A DNA stretch of 64,000 nucleotides from Romanomermis culicivorax (lineage: Eukaryota > Nematoda > Enoplea > Mermithida > Mermithidae), in NCBI GenBank assembly GCA_963922205.1, contig CAWUHX010000068.1, forward strand, positions 868,001 to 932,000, written 5' to 3'. The notes under the pieces are model-generated. The model saw only the letters and a program-made list of their open reading frames with translations. It was not told where the DNA came from and did no database searches. The position numbers and the translations under genes were made by a program. Of this stretch, positions 23,921 through 35,417 are shown piece by piece (the stretch's first letter is position 1; each line of letters starts with the position of its first letter).

Positions 23921-26900
23921 GGGTTTTTCTGAGTCTAATCCGAAGACTCTTGGCTGAGTGGTTCCAGCATCACAAGACTTTTATGAGAGCAGTTTTTGAA
24001 CCATACCGAATATGTGCTATTTTATTATACACAGCTTTTCTGGACAGGTCTGATAAGTCACAATGCCTACTTCTCAGTGTTGATCAATTTTAAAACCCTA
24101 TATTCATAAAATGTCGATGATAATTGGCATGTACCAATCGGAAATATAAAACAGCCTTCTAGTGTAAGCCCTAAGATCCAAGTTGTCTATGTATGTGCAT
24201 CGACAACTTATTACATATTATGGTGAAAATTTACTACTCTTTTATTTGCTCCATCATTTTGAAAAAAGTAACACGGAAGTAGTCATTTTCTCGTTCAATC
24301 CTCACAACAGTTGAACACTCAAGTTTTGCAACTGAAATTACTGAGGAAAAGAAAAAAAGTTATGCGGGAATTGGAGTAAGAATCTAAAGATATCTGAACA
24401 CAAGATTCAAATTGTAAGGTTCAATGAATGGCAGCAATTAGACTTAAAAGCAATAAAATATCTCATTTTTAATGGAATCGTAATTCATCAATTAAACAAG
24501 TAAAAAATCGATCTTTTTCAAGTCTCACTAGTACGAAATTGAGTACATTTCATGACTACAAAGGACAATCATTAGCTCAAATTCAAGTTTGGACTGCTGA
24601 GTGTTTTTTTTAATTATATGAACTTCGTGGAGCAGTAAAAAAAGCAATATTTTTTCATTCTATCGCTTCATACACTGGAGTTTCTTCATAAACTGAGTAC
24701 TAAAAGAATCTAAATCTATCTGACAATGAGTAAATTAGGTTTAAATACAGTGAATAATCTGGAAAGCAAAACATCACACAATCACTTAAAATTTTGTAAT
24801 TTTCGGTCCTTGAATTGTGAGGAAAGCTGGTTTTTAGTATTCGTATTGAACTTCGTCTGTGTAGGTGCATATCTTTTGGCCATTTCATATGTGAGATATA
24901 AAAAAGCCTGAAATCAAAGACGAATTTCAAGTTCCACACTAGAGTCTGCAATTTGAACTTTAATCAATTCAAACGCAGCCCGATTCTAATTTAGACTGTT
25001 GAGTTCGAACTGAGCTCTATTTTCACTCGGTTCTGTCAGAATGTGAAATATATAGGTCTAAGATCGAGCCTAAGACCGAACTTGAAAATTTCTATACTGT
25101 AGCTCGTGGAAGTCAAAATGATATATCAAAGATAGAGCTCGCACCCGCTACACTTTTTGCCAAGTCAACCGCTGAAAATTTACAATTCTAAAACTTTTAT
25201 TTTTTCGTCATCTTTTGCCTTCGAACTGAGTCCACTGCTTGACTGATACTTCAGTTCATTGCCATCACTTAGATAAGAAGAACAGAAATCTAACTCAAAA
25301 TTCCAAAATCGTGAATAATTGAGGTATTCAGAAAAAGCTAGATTTCAAATGATAAAAGTAAAATGTGGCGCATAACCAAAAGTCAGAGTATGCTTGAAAA
25401 TTTCATCACATTTATAATAATTTTCTTAAAAAAATTTCCTAACGATTTTTAGCCCTGGTCGCCTTGTAGCATATACGCCGACATTGTTCAGTATTTGGAG
25501 CTACAGCACCACCTAGGAGTCCCTTCAAGACTAGTGACTGCGCCAGGGAACACGGGCTGTGAACACGGCCAAGTTATGAGCAAAAAATTGCTTTGATCCT
25601 GAAGTATGGTGATCTGTACCGAAGTCGTAAGCGCCTCATATACAGCAACGTGCGGATACAAACCATGGAGTGAATGTCAACAGGGTTTCTGTAGTTTCGA
25701 AAGAACTTTTTATAAGTGTCAAAACAACCTCCACCCTTAAGCCTAATGTCTTGACATTTGATGGTTACATAACCCATTAACTTGGAATTATGATAGGAAT
25801 AAAATCAAAAACGAAGGTATACATTAATGACAAAGAGTAAAAGATGTAACAGGGAGACTATGACGCTAATCCGAGTCATCTTTGGGATGGTCAATTGTGG
25901 TAGTCACCAAGGAATCATAAATTCCGTTTTGCGTAACAAACAAGATTTTGTACATCCCAATTTTTTAGTCAAGCAAAGTATGAGTGCAGTCTGTATCTGA
26001 GCTTGAGTTACTATTGCTTCATCAACTGTGATTGTGTATACAACTATAAAATATCGAAACATTAGGCCAAACAGTTTTTGATGTTACAGGGAGGGAAGTA
26101 TCGCTGCAGTATCAAAAAAATTTCCTATAGCATGGATATATGGCTCCGAATCATTTTTTTTTGTTGAGCATGGTCGGGGTGGTGGCAAATACGACCACAT
26201 TGGTTATTAGTGGAAGTTACAGCGCCGCCAAGAAATTCCATTAATATCTGCTAATCGATCATCAATTTAGGTATTCGTAAAAAGTTGGCGACTAATGAAT
26301 AGGCTTTTCAATGACATCAGAGACGCAAAAACTTCTGGTTTCAAAGTGAAAATTGGAAATTTATCATACATTGAAAATCAATTACCTTTATGTTCAGTTG
26401 GTTGAGCGCGATATCAATCCCACGTGGCCAGGAATCTACGAAAATTTCAATCGAACCTTTAATTAACGTAGTTAAAACAGTTTTCCGTACCTAGAAATAA
26501 AAAAAAGTTCTGGTGTATAAATCTAACATGAAAGAAAATGTATCGGAAGGATTTATTTTCAAAACTCGTGCAATGTCAGTAGTATTTTTCTTATTGAGAT
26601 CAAGACATGTCAAGCACGTTCTTAAACTACAGCAAATATAGGTGGCCCAAAAGGGATGCGCCTAAAAGGCCGCAGTTTTCTGAAATTTGAAAGCTATCCT
26701 TCATCTGGAGATTCAGATGAATGAGAAGTATGAACAAAAGTTTCTAAATTTTTTGCGTTTTTTAATTCAAAATCTATCCCTGGCGATTTTTCCTCAAATT
26801 TATCGATCCGACTGGAATCTGTCACAAAATAATGTGCAAAAAACCATCAACATCAAGGGTTTCGAGTTAGGCCTACTATTCTGAGAAGTACTTTTGAAAC

Positions 26901-28063
26901 CAAATGCAAAGGAACAAAAGTCTCCAAAAGTGATCAAATTTACTTTGGAATTGTTCCAATGTCATTACTACGAACAAAAGGATCAAGTTAGATTCTTAAG
27001 TTTACCGGCGCACTTTATCGTGTTGAATTTCGTATGTACGGATGACACACAGCACTGACCAACTTTACTCGTAAATCACTGTTTTGTTCGATGTTAATTC
27101 TGACTTCGTTACTTACGAATCGAAAATAACTAACTACCACAGAAATATTGTTTAATAAACGCCGAATCTACGTACATAAACAAGGATGATTAAAATCAGC
27201 AAACTTGATACTTTTCTGACAATAATACAATGTAGGAAAATTATCCAAGTTTTTCAAAATTCTTCAGTTTTAGGGCTCAAGATTCGTGGCTATTATGAAC
27301 AAAGTCCATATCAGCACAAACATCAAATTATGGAAAATGTCAGTGTTCTACTCAAGATTCGCTGCTTTTCAAGAGCAGTGCAAAAAACCAAAAACTGTTG
27401 CCTTTTTCAATCAGTTTTTGATCGAAGACAGAAAACGAAATTCTACCATATTACACTACAATATGCTTTTCGAAAATGATTCTGAATAGTATAACCGGTA
27501 AAAATATAATTTTGAACCATATTTAATGACGGACTCGAAGAACTGAGATAATCTTTAATAAAAGTTTTTGTAAGCGATATTTGACAACAACTTTAATTTT
27601 TATCATTTTTTTCATTTAGAAACATATTATAAAAGCAAAGTGTAAACAGCGTTGGGTCGCCATATAAAATGCAGGCATTCAAGACATCAAAAAGTGGCGA
27701 GGAAATCTGCATATTAATTATGCAAACACGGATGGCATGTTTACAAATGCAATAACTTGTAGCTCATGTGCTTTCAGATTTCTAGAATTCCTGCAGTTTA
27801 TTCAACGAGTCGGGTTCAATACTGCGGAATAGACAAACTTAGTCAACTGAAAGAAAATTCCCATCTCTGACCTCACTCTGAGTTACCATTTACTGTGCGT
27901 AAGCTTTTTGACGAAGTTCTTTCAATTAACGACTTACCGATAATGGACGGGAATCTCAATATTATACAAATAATTTATTCGGGAGGGATAAATTCCAAGA
28001 AATTCAATAATATAATTTATTTATTGATTCGCTGGCAATCCAGGCAATATGTTGAAATTTCAA
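23921..28063. other. 4-kb intergenic region; one weak dispersed pair
   Basis: No gene recognised. Similar blocks at 25452-25525 (TATACGCCGACATTGTTCAG, GCTACAGCACCACC) and 26169-26243 (ATACGACCACATTGGTTAT, GTTACAGCGCCGCC) look like two diverged copies of one unclassified repeat. Short polar open frames at 26687-26884 and 27286-27489 are unsupported. Confidence 0.4.
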
Positions 28064-28330
28064 GATTCAGTTAAAGGTGAGAAGATTACCATTTATGGAC
28101 AGAAGAGCATTTGAAGAAAAGCCAAGACCTACCACTTTCTTTGACATAGGACATAAAACAATTTGTGCGCATCCAAATGGATCATCTAGCTTGATTTTTG
28201 TGATTACACGATGGGCTCGAAGCAGATCCAAGGGATCAAATGAGCGTTTTTTAAAACATTTTGTAAGGACAGCTGCCAGATAGTCGAGGAAAATGGAGTC
28301 CTGAGCGTTCACACGCGTAGAAACGCATAG
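28064..28330. pseudogene. Coding-like fragment open on both strands
   Basis: This stretch is open for about 80 codons on the minus strand (28312-28067: DYLAAVLTKCFKKRSFDPLD ... VVGLGFSSNALLSINGN) and for about 68 on the plus strand (28077-28283: PFMDRRAFEEKPRPTTFF ... AHPNGSSSLIF). Codon variety is higher than in flanking DNA, so one strand was probably coding. Neither frame has a convincing ATG at a natural start on the minus strand, and no neighbouring exons were found. MITE B5 begins just to the right. It is best treated as an exon remnant of unknown family. Confidence 0.25.
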
Positions 28331-28363
28331 TTATCTATTCATCAATACTTATTTTTCATAACT

Positions 28364-29024
28364 ATAGCTCATTCAATTTCAAATACTCAGTGAAAACCAA
28401 AAAAAGTAAGTTCAATTTAATACGAAATTTTCGGTCAGTGGAAAATTGTATACTGTAGGAAATGACTAAATTCCTTCATGAGAATGGGAAAGATCAAAAT
28501 CATTGACGAACACAATGTTAGTGCACTGTCGATTTGGACAGAACTATGTCGATACCTGAGTGCTACTCGAGATATTTTGACTTCATAACCAGGTTATTGA
28601 AGGAAATTTTCAGCTGTTCTGTTAGTCGCGCACTGATGAAGAAACTCTTTCATCGATTCTTTGCTTGCTGGCGCCGAAACGGCCCGGCGCCGCAACGGCT
28701 GACGTCGAAACGGCGGCGCCAACGAAATGGCGCGATGGCCAATGGCGCAATTTGATCGTCGCAATTGGCAAAAGTACAAGTGAAAAAGGCCCCATTGGCT
28801 ACACCTCACCTCGTTAACTGCTCGACATATCAAGACTAATATTCAGGTGTCAAGCACAGTTCTATTCACATCGAAAGTGGTTAAGCAATGTGGTCTTTCT
28901 ATGACTTTGGGTCATAGAGAAATTAAGCGTTTTTCTACAGTATGAAGCTTTCCACTTGTGGAAATTGCATATCAAATTGAACCTACTTTTTATCGTTGCT
29001 GCATCCTTCATTTTAAAGCAAATG
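28364..29024. mobile_element. Palindromic double copy of MITE family B (B5)
   Basis: It reads TATAGCTCATTCAATTT into a reverse B half (28364-28660), then a GC-rich insert, then a forward B half (28850-29024) ending AAATGGGATATAG. The outer ends are therefore inverted copies of the same B terminus: a head-to-head arrangement. Confidence 0.55.
28668..28770. mobile_element. Small GC-rich palindromic insert
   Basis: About 100 bp, far more GC-rich than its host, built from GGCGCCGAAACGG-like units, starting GCTGGCGCC and ending (reversed) TGCCAATTGCGACG. It sits at the centre of the B5 palindrome. Confidence 0.45.
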
Positions 29025-29050
29025 GGATATAGACTTCAGCCTCATTTACG

Positions 29051-29176
29051 CTTCACGGCACGGCCACGGTAGCCGTGACTAATCGAATTTCAGTGCCCCT
29101 GACGTGCAATCAATCATATTTAACGTCCGTTTTTTCTAGCGCGGTCTGATTGGTCACGGCCGCCGTTGCTGTGAAG
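29051..29176. mobile_element. 126-bp palindromic MITE-like element
   Basis: The ends CTTCACGGCACGGCC and (reversed) CTTCACAGCAACGGC frame an AT-rich middle. An internal hairpin, CACGGCCACGGTAGCCGTG, lies in the left arm. The GC content is high for the locality. Confidence 0.55.
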
Positions 29177-29398
29177 TATAAATACAGCTTTACTGTGTCT
29201 TCACGGCTGAGGTAAAATCTCAAATTCTGTAAAAGAAGTAGCACTTTAAATTACCTGGAAAATATATCACATGTTAGCATTGAGTCTGTTCGCTCAGTAG
29301 AAGGTGCAAAAAAATATTCATAAAATAAAAATCAGTTGCCAGAAACTTGACGTCTATAAATTTTCAAGATAAATCCGCAAACTTATGACTTAATCGAA

Positions 29399-29605
29399 TT
29401 GAAGCCCAACTACGAACAATGCGTCAGATATTTTGATTTGCAAGCGAAGTTTTCAACAAACCCCGGTTCTCATTTAAAGAACAATTTCCTCACCTATCAC
29501 TGTAAAGGTACAACATTCCTCGCTACCATGCCAACAGAAGCATCCTATTTCAAAATGAACTTCTCTCAGAAAGCGAATATGAATAGTAGCTGTTGCTACA
29601 TTTAA
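29399..29605 (+). CDS. Possible short ORF, 68 residues, function unknown
   Basis: Open frame beginning MKPNYEQCVRYFDLQ, polar throughout, ending just before an AATAAA-like sequence at about 29607. No domain is recognised and no flanking exon was found. It sits between MITE-like palindromes, so it may be chance. Confidence 0.15.
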   Translation: MKPNYEQCVRYFDLQAKFSTNPGSHLKNNFLTYHCKGTTFLATMPTEASYFKMNFSQKANMNSSCCYI

Positions 29606-29834
29606 ATAAAATAATGTATAATATGGATAAGACTGCCAATAATAAAAGTGAAAGAAGACCTACATTTCAACTTTGATTCGCATATCTAATTTATTATTCT
29701 CAATAAGCTGAATTATAGAAACAAAAGGAAAGAACTTCTATTGCTGAGGACGATTCTGATGCATTAAAGTTCCGAGGAAGTAAAGATTAATTGAGATAAG
29801 GTTGCAAAGGTTAGGCTCAAGTTTGATATTCACT

Positions 29835-30274
29835 CTGTCTTTATTGGAATGCTGTTAGGAGTGGAAAGCAAGTGCTATTATTTGCTGCGAAACTGTGCGT
29901 CGCATTGGACTGAAAATTTGTGAGCCAATCTATTTTAAATTATTTTATGAAAAAATCTTAAGCCCAATTCAGAAGTGAAAGATCCTAGGATTTTTGTCGT
30001 TGATTGTCGCCGATTTCTAGAATTTAATCGGCGACAGTCGGCTATTCTAAGGAATGAATGGGCAATTTGCAGAAAGCATAATTCAGAAGTAAAAAAACTA
30101 GGATTTTTGGCGCCGACAAAAAACTAGGATTTTTGGCGCCGACAAAAGTCGGTGACAATCGGCGATTTCACTTCTGAATAGGGCTTTACAGTAAAAGCTA
30201 TGTGTGAACGACTCTGAGGGCCATACTTACCTTGTTTAATTTTTCAATCTGCAAGTATTCTATAGAAAACAATG
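29835..30274 (-). mobile_element. MITE family A, copy A8, split by another element
   Basis: A-family blocks occur on both sides (GTGGAAAGCAAGTGCTATT, GAAAATTTGTGAGCCAATCT, then TTACAGTAAAAGCTATG and GCAAGTATTCTATAGAAAAC). They become contiguous once the insert at 29960-30185 and one TTA are removed. Confidence 0.6.
29960..30185. mobile_element. 226-bp palindromic MITE flanked by TTA
   Basis: Ends AGCCCAATTCAGAAGTGAAA and (reversed) AGCCCTATTCAGAAGTGAAA are 20-bp inverted repeats with one mismatch. TTA at 29957-29959 and 30186-30188 flanks the element. The 3-bp TWA duplication is typical of PIF/Harbinger. The interior has two tandem copies of CTAGGATTTTTGGCGCCGAC. Confidence 0.7.
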
Positions 30275-30472
30275 TATAGAGTAGTAATAAACTAGTGATT
30301 TTTATTCGGTTGCAAAGAAAGTAATGCCCGTTTTTCAATATCTTTTCCAAAAATTCCTTCATGCCTCACAATAAAAGCAGGAAGCAATGTGTTTTGACAA
30401 TAGTGTATAGGGAAGAGGGCTCTCCATCGTTTCCGAGCTTGTCTGACGCAGAGAACACGATCAAAAAGCGTC

Positions 30473-31186
30473 GTATATCGGTATCCCGAAGATATCCCGA
30501 ATGCGTGGGTATACCAAACGTATCGTTATCCCGAAAAACACTATTCACATTATTCACATCTCGTTATCTCAAATACACATTTTTTGTTCATGTTAACTCA
30601 TTTCGCCCGAAATTCTTGAAAATTCCTGTGGGGCTTAGACTTAGGCTTAGGCTTCAGCTTAGGCTTAGGCTTAGGCTTAGGTTTAGGTTTAGGCTTAGGC
30701 TTAGGCTTAGGCTTAGGCTTAGGCTTAGGCTTAGGCTTAGGCTTAGGCTTAGGCTTAGGCTTAGGCTTAGGCTTAGGCTTAGGCTTAGGCTTAGGCTTAG
30801 GCTTAGGCTTAGGCTTAGGCTTAGGCTTAGGCTTAGGCTTAGGCTAAGGTTAGTCTTAGACTTTGACAATCATTCAGGGTACCGATACGTTCGGTCTACA
30901 GAACGTTTTTAAAAATCGTAAACACTGTCTGGATACATTCGGGATACTAATACGTACGGGATACCGATACATTCAGGATATGGATTTGTTCGGTATACAG
31001 AGAAGTTTTATTTTTGTTTTATAATACTGTTCGGGATACTAATACTTTCGGGATACCGAGATGTTCGGTATGCAGAGAAGTTTTATTTTTTGCTGTACTG
31101 TTCGGGATACTGATACGTTCGCTATACCGATACATACGGGATACCGATACATTAGGGATACTGATACTTTCGGTATACCGATAAAC
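30473..31186. mobile_element. Foldback-like element with GGGATACCGATAC minisatellite
   Basis: The left arm (30473-30537) reads ATCGGTATCCCG units. The right arm (30885-31186) reads the inverse, GGGATACCGATACATTC, about 17 bp per unit, with a duplicated 85-bp block containing CAGAGAAGTTTTATTTTT. The arms are unequal. A TTAGGC array occupies the interior. Confidence 0.6.
30638..30846 (+). repeat. Interstitial telomeric repeat (TTAGGC)n
   Basis: About 34 hexamers in a row, mostly perfect TTAGGC with a few variants (TTAGGT, TTCAGC) at the left end. TTAGGC is the nematode telomere repeat, with the G-rich strand on plus. It is internal, flanked by unique and foldback DNA, so it is not a chromosome end here. 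The long (RL)n open frame is its translation. Confidence 0.92.
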
Positions 31187-32019
31187 AATCTATAAACGTG
31201 CAGCTTAAAAATCGGGAGTCTCAAATGAGATTGTTTGGAATTAGACTCGGCAGCGCAAAAAGATAGTCCCTGTGCATTGCAAGTTTTGCCTCTGTTATTC
31301 CAAGTCTCATTTTGAAACAAATTCACTATATTATGATAAATACAGACTTAAAAGATAAATTTGATACTTGTCAGCCTGTTTAATTTGAATTTGATAAAAC
31401 CATGTAGGAATAGATTATAAATAAATTCGAACCATAGATTAAAAAAGCTTGGCTTGAATTAAAAATCCGGAACATTTATTGGAAAAATCAGGATTTAAAG
31501 TAAAAAAGTCAAGATACAAAGTGGAAAAACCGGGACATAAATTGTAGAAATCAGGACAGATTTTACATGCAAAAGGCAAAGATACCTAGTGAAAAAATTG
31601 AGGCAATCGAGGCATTCATAACCCCACCACAGGTGTCCTCTATTAGCCAACAGGTTTAGTCTCTGGGGGAGATGAGGACAGATAATGTGGGGAGATGAGG
31701 ACAGATAAAATTTGTAATGCAAAAATTGCTATTTTCTCTTATATATATATATATATAAAATTGCTATTTTCTCTTTTTTATATATATATATATATATATA
31801 TAACCAAATATGATACTAAAGGCCAGAAGCACCAAAAATTTCCCTATACACAGCAGATAATTTACGATTTCTTCCACGTGCTGACAAAAATTTACTAAAA
31901 TTCATTTTGCACGACTTGGAGTTTGAATGCTATCTTAAATTGCATATTCTGATAATTGCTGACTCCATTGTGGAACTATCACTGCTTAATTAATTTTTAA
32001 AATGAAACATTAGGACAAG
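31187..32019. repeat. Region of simple repeats: 22-bp minisatellite, duplicated block, (TA)n
   Basis: 31447-31560 holds about five 22-bp units resembling AAAATCAGGACATAAAGTGG. GATGAGGACAGATAA is duplicated at 31671-31685 and 31694-31708. TA microsatellites run at 31739-31758 and 31780-31802, each preceded by AAATTGCTATTTTCTCTT or a near copy. No gene seen. Confidence 0.6.
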
Positions 32020-33950
32020 TTTAGTATGCTGAATGTTCGCACAGATGCAGTATCCCATAGTTTAAAAAAAATTTTTTTGGCATTTTTCTGTCTATTTACG
32101 AGCCTTGAGATGCATCGACCTGAGCACGAAGTAAGTTCATTATTGACCGTTCATTTAGACACGGAATACAATGCTCTATTATGTGGTATGGAATTGTTTT
32201 TCCTATTTCGCATTTTAGATTTTGTATCAAGTTTTAGAGTGTTGAAAATGAGACGGCAAACATGGTTAAACAGCTGGTTATTTCCACAAAAATAACTGTG
32301 TGTACTGCTGATTCTTAGTTGCCTACAGAAATGACAAAACTTCACTTACTGTAATGGCGGTTAAGTCTACAAAAAACTGCAAACTATTTTAGTCGATAAA
32401 GTTTGATTTTCAATTCTTGATAAACAAAAGCTGGCTTTTCTCGAGATTCTATGTTTCAGATGAGATTATTCTAAAGTATTGTGTGGACATGAAGAGAAAA
32501 AAAGCATCAGACACGAAGTTGCCGCTTTGGAATAAATCACATCTCATAAATTCGGCTCACAGTGTCAGGTAGTTCATAGCTTCTGCTTCATCTTCATCAC
32601 ATAAATTGTTTGCTTCAGCAAGATAGTAGTAGGCTCCTCGGTCTATACGAAGGCCACTTGCTTTCAATGACCGGAAACTTGCAACTTGTTGCACTATTAA
32701 TTCATCTTTGGAAAACTTCGATTTTTGTGTATCAGTCTGGATATCATTGCAGCGTCAAACTCTCGCTTGAGACGAATTCCTTCATCAGACTTTCTCTTTA
32801 GAAAATTCTTTTGCTTTGCCGCGAGCGCCTTACATGTTTTTTGACTTCGGCGTGCTCATGCTACAACATTAGTGCTCCCTGCAGTGTTAGAATTCTTTTA
32901 ATGCTTCTTGAAGGTGTGGGATTGATAGCTACTAGTGGACTGCTTCATAATAAATGCACCAACTTAAGAGAATTCGTTCAATATGCGATGGCTTTTGGCG
33001 GTGTCAAAGGTACTAATATAAATTTGACTCAAATATCCTGCATTGTAGAAGAGGTGTGGGCACTCAAATGACAGAGAACACGTAGAACGCTCAAACAAAG
33101 CAGAAGTAGTTTCTGCAGAAAAAATTTGATGTAGGAATTCATCTAAAACAAAAGTTTGATAATAAAATGATATCCAAACTTATGTACAAAAATTGACAGT
33201 TCTCCAACGAGGAATTTCTAACAGCGCAACAAATTGCAAGTTTCTAGTCACGGAAAGCAAGTCGAGTCTTCCTGAAGACAGAAAAATCTACTATTATCCT
33301 ACTGAGGCGGAGGATTTATGCGAGGAAGCTATAAATGACCCGACACTATATAACCGAAGTAATTTATTATAAACCGATCTGGTTAAGAAGCTTGTAACAC
33401 ATTGCTTTTGTATTTACGTTCATTACCAATGCTTTACTATCCTTTAATCTGAAACTTAAAATTTTGAGAAAAGCCAACTTTCGTTGATGGAGAATTGAAA
33501 ATCAAAATTTATGAACAAGAATAGTTAGCTGTTTTTGTGTAGATTTAACGCCCTATCAGTGCGTGAGCTTCGATCTTTTTTGTAGGCAACTAGGAGCCAT
33601 CGTGTTTACCGCCGAAGGAGGTTATCGATCCTTCTGAGCTTTAGCAGTAGACATAGTCATTTTTACGGGAAAATTCAGTTTTTAAACTATTTTTACTGTA
33701 TCATTTTCAACACTAAAACTTGCCAAAAAGTGTAAAATGCATAACAGGAAAAACATTTTTCATAGAGCATTGTATTCCGTGTCTAATGAATGTTCAACTA
33801 GGAAGCTATTTCATGCCTAGGCTGATACATCTAAAGCTTCGTAAATAGGCAGAAAAATGCCGAAAAATGTGAAAATTCACAACTTTGGAGTACTTTAGCT
33901 ATGTGAATGTGATTTTTTATGTAGGATGAGCATACCTTAATATTTAGCAT
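32020..33950. mobile_element. DNA element with ~400-bp terminal inverted repeats
   Basis: 32085-32480 and 33440-33880 are inverted copies of each other; for example, TAGACACGGAATACAATG at 32157 reappears reversed near 33785. Other paired blocks include GGCATTTTTCTG and GTTTGATTTTCAATTCT. Between them lies about 950 bp with short open frames (32610-32801, 32811-33071) that may be remnants of a carried gene; I do not recognise a transposase. A partial further copy of arm sequence follows at about 33960-34145. Confidence 0.6.
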
Positions 33951-35119
33951 TCAAAAGTTGTTATAATCTTTCGTTTTTGAACTATATCAGAACTACCTCA
34001 AGTCCTGCGACCCTCTAGCAGTGCATGAAATTCCGTAGTTTTCTGTCAACAACTAGAAGACATTTTTGGTGCTTCTGAGCTTTAGATTACGTATGGTGAT
34101 TTTCGTGGAAAAAATGGTAACTTTTTATCAAAATTATTCTTTCCAGCACTGCTTAAGTAGTTATACTTGACCGTACAGGGTGTATAGCTAAGCATATACA
34201 CCCGTAAAAGTATAGGAAAGGGGCGGAGCCATCCCTACATCACGTGACTAAGATCATGTGGCCAGTGAAAGCAAGTCTACCGCCACCATGGTCTCTACCG
34301 CCACCAGGGTTTCTACCGTCACCAGGACGTTTACTGCCACTGGGTTCTCTACCGCCACCAGGCTCTCTACTGCCACCAAGGTCTCTAGCACCACCAGAAT
34401 CTCTAAAATCACCAGGGTTTCTACCACCACCAGTGTCTAGCGCCACCAAGGTCTCTACCGCCACCAAGGTCTCTACCACCACCAGAGTCTCTAAAACCAC
34501 CAAGGTCTCTACTGCCACCATGGTCTCCGTCCGCCACCAGGGTCTCTACCCCCACCGGTGTCCAATGCTTTTACAGGTTTATCCGTTTTTTACCCTTTTT
34601 TGTTCGTTTTTTTGTTTGGGACATGAATTTTATTTTTGTTCGGGACACGTTTTTCAATGGTTCCATATGCTTGAGCATTGTTTTCGAGAGACGTTTTTCG
34701 TTGTTTCGGGACACGATTTTCGTGCATTTTGTATAAAAATGTGTCTCGAATTAGTGAAAATTGTGTCCCAAAACAATGAAAAACGTGTCCCGAAAACAAT
34801 GCTCAAGCATAGGGAATTGTCGAAAAACGTGTCCCGAACAAGTAAAATTCATATCCCGAACAAAAATTTTTGTAAAAATTTTGTAAAAAAACGAGTAAAT
34901 CCCTAAAACCATTAGACACTGGTGAGGGTAGAGACGCTGGTGATAGTCAAATACCATGGTAGCGGTAAAGATCATGGTGGTGGTGGTAGAGATTCTGATG
35001 ATTGTAGAGACCCTGGTGGCGGTCAAAGACCATGGTAGTGGTAGAGACCTTGTGTTGAGAGTGGCCAAAGCAGCCACCTCAACTACGAATTGTTGCAAAA
35101 AGAGAGCGCCTTTCCTGCT

Positions 35120-35192
35120 GCTCGGTTGGCTCAGTTGGTTAGAGCGTGCGGACGGTAGCCGGAAGGTCCTGGTTCAAGTCCCAGGCCGAGCC
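35120..35192 (+). pseudogene. tRNA-like pseudogene, copy 2a
   Basis: 73 nt. The acceptor GCTCGGT/GCCGAGC is fully paired (one G-U) with G1 present. However, the anticodon stem has a mismatch (TGCGG/CCGGA) and one G is missing from the 5' side of the T stem, so this copy has decayed. The TTTT tract follows. Confidence 0.55.
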
Positions 35193-35343
35193 TAACTTTT
35201 ACTCCCCGAGTAATGGGAAAAGGTTGCCTCAACACTGGTGGCCCTTGACGATCCGTCAAACTCGATGGCGGAGGGATGTTGAGAGTGACCAAAGCAGCCA
35301 CCTCAACTACGAATTGTTGCAAAAAGAGAGCGCCTTTCCTGCT

Positions 35344-35417
35344 GCTCGGTTGGCTCAGTTGGTTAGAGCGTGCGGACGGTAGCCGCAAGGTCCTGGGTTC
35401 AAGTTCCAGGCCGAGCC
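35344..35417 (+). tRNA. tRNA-like gene, copy 2b
   Basis: 74 nt. Acceptor GCTCGGT/GCCGAGC (G1-C72 paired), anticodon stem TGCGG/CCGCA with loop ACGGTAG, and T arm with one G-U (CTGGG/TCCAG). This is the best-folded of the four copies. It has A box TGGCTCAGTTGG, B box GGTTCAAGTTC (one change from consensus), and TTTT downstream. Confidence 0.6.

Noticed and set aside
30361..30912. 183-residue arginine/leucine-rich ORF
   Set aside because: Most of it is the TTAGGC telomere repeat read in frame.
32610..33071. Two ORFs considered as a membrane or transposase gene
   Set aside because: No motif was recognised and the reading frame is broken between them; kept only as possible remnants within the long-TIR element.
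34240..34906. Long Ser/Thr/Val or proline-rich ORFs on both strands
   Set aside because: They are translations of the 18-bp minisatellite, open in several frames because the unit length is a multiple of three.
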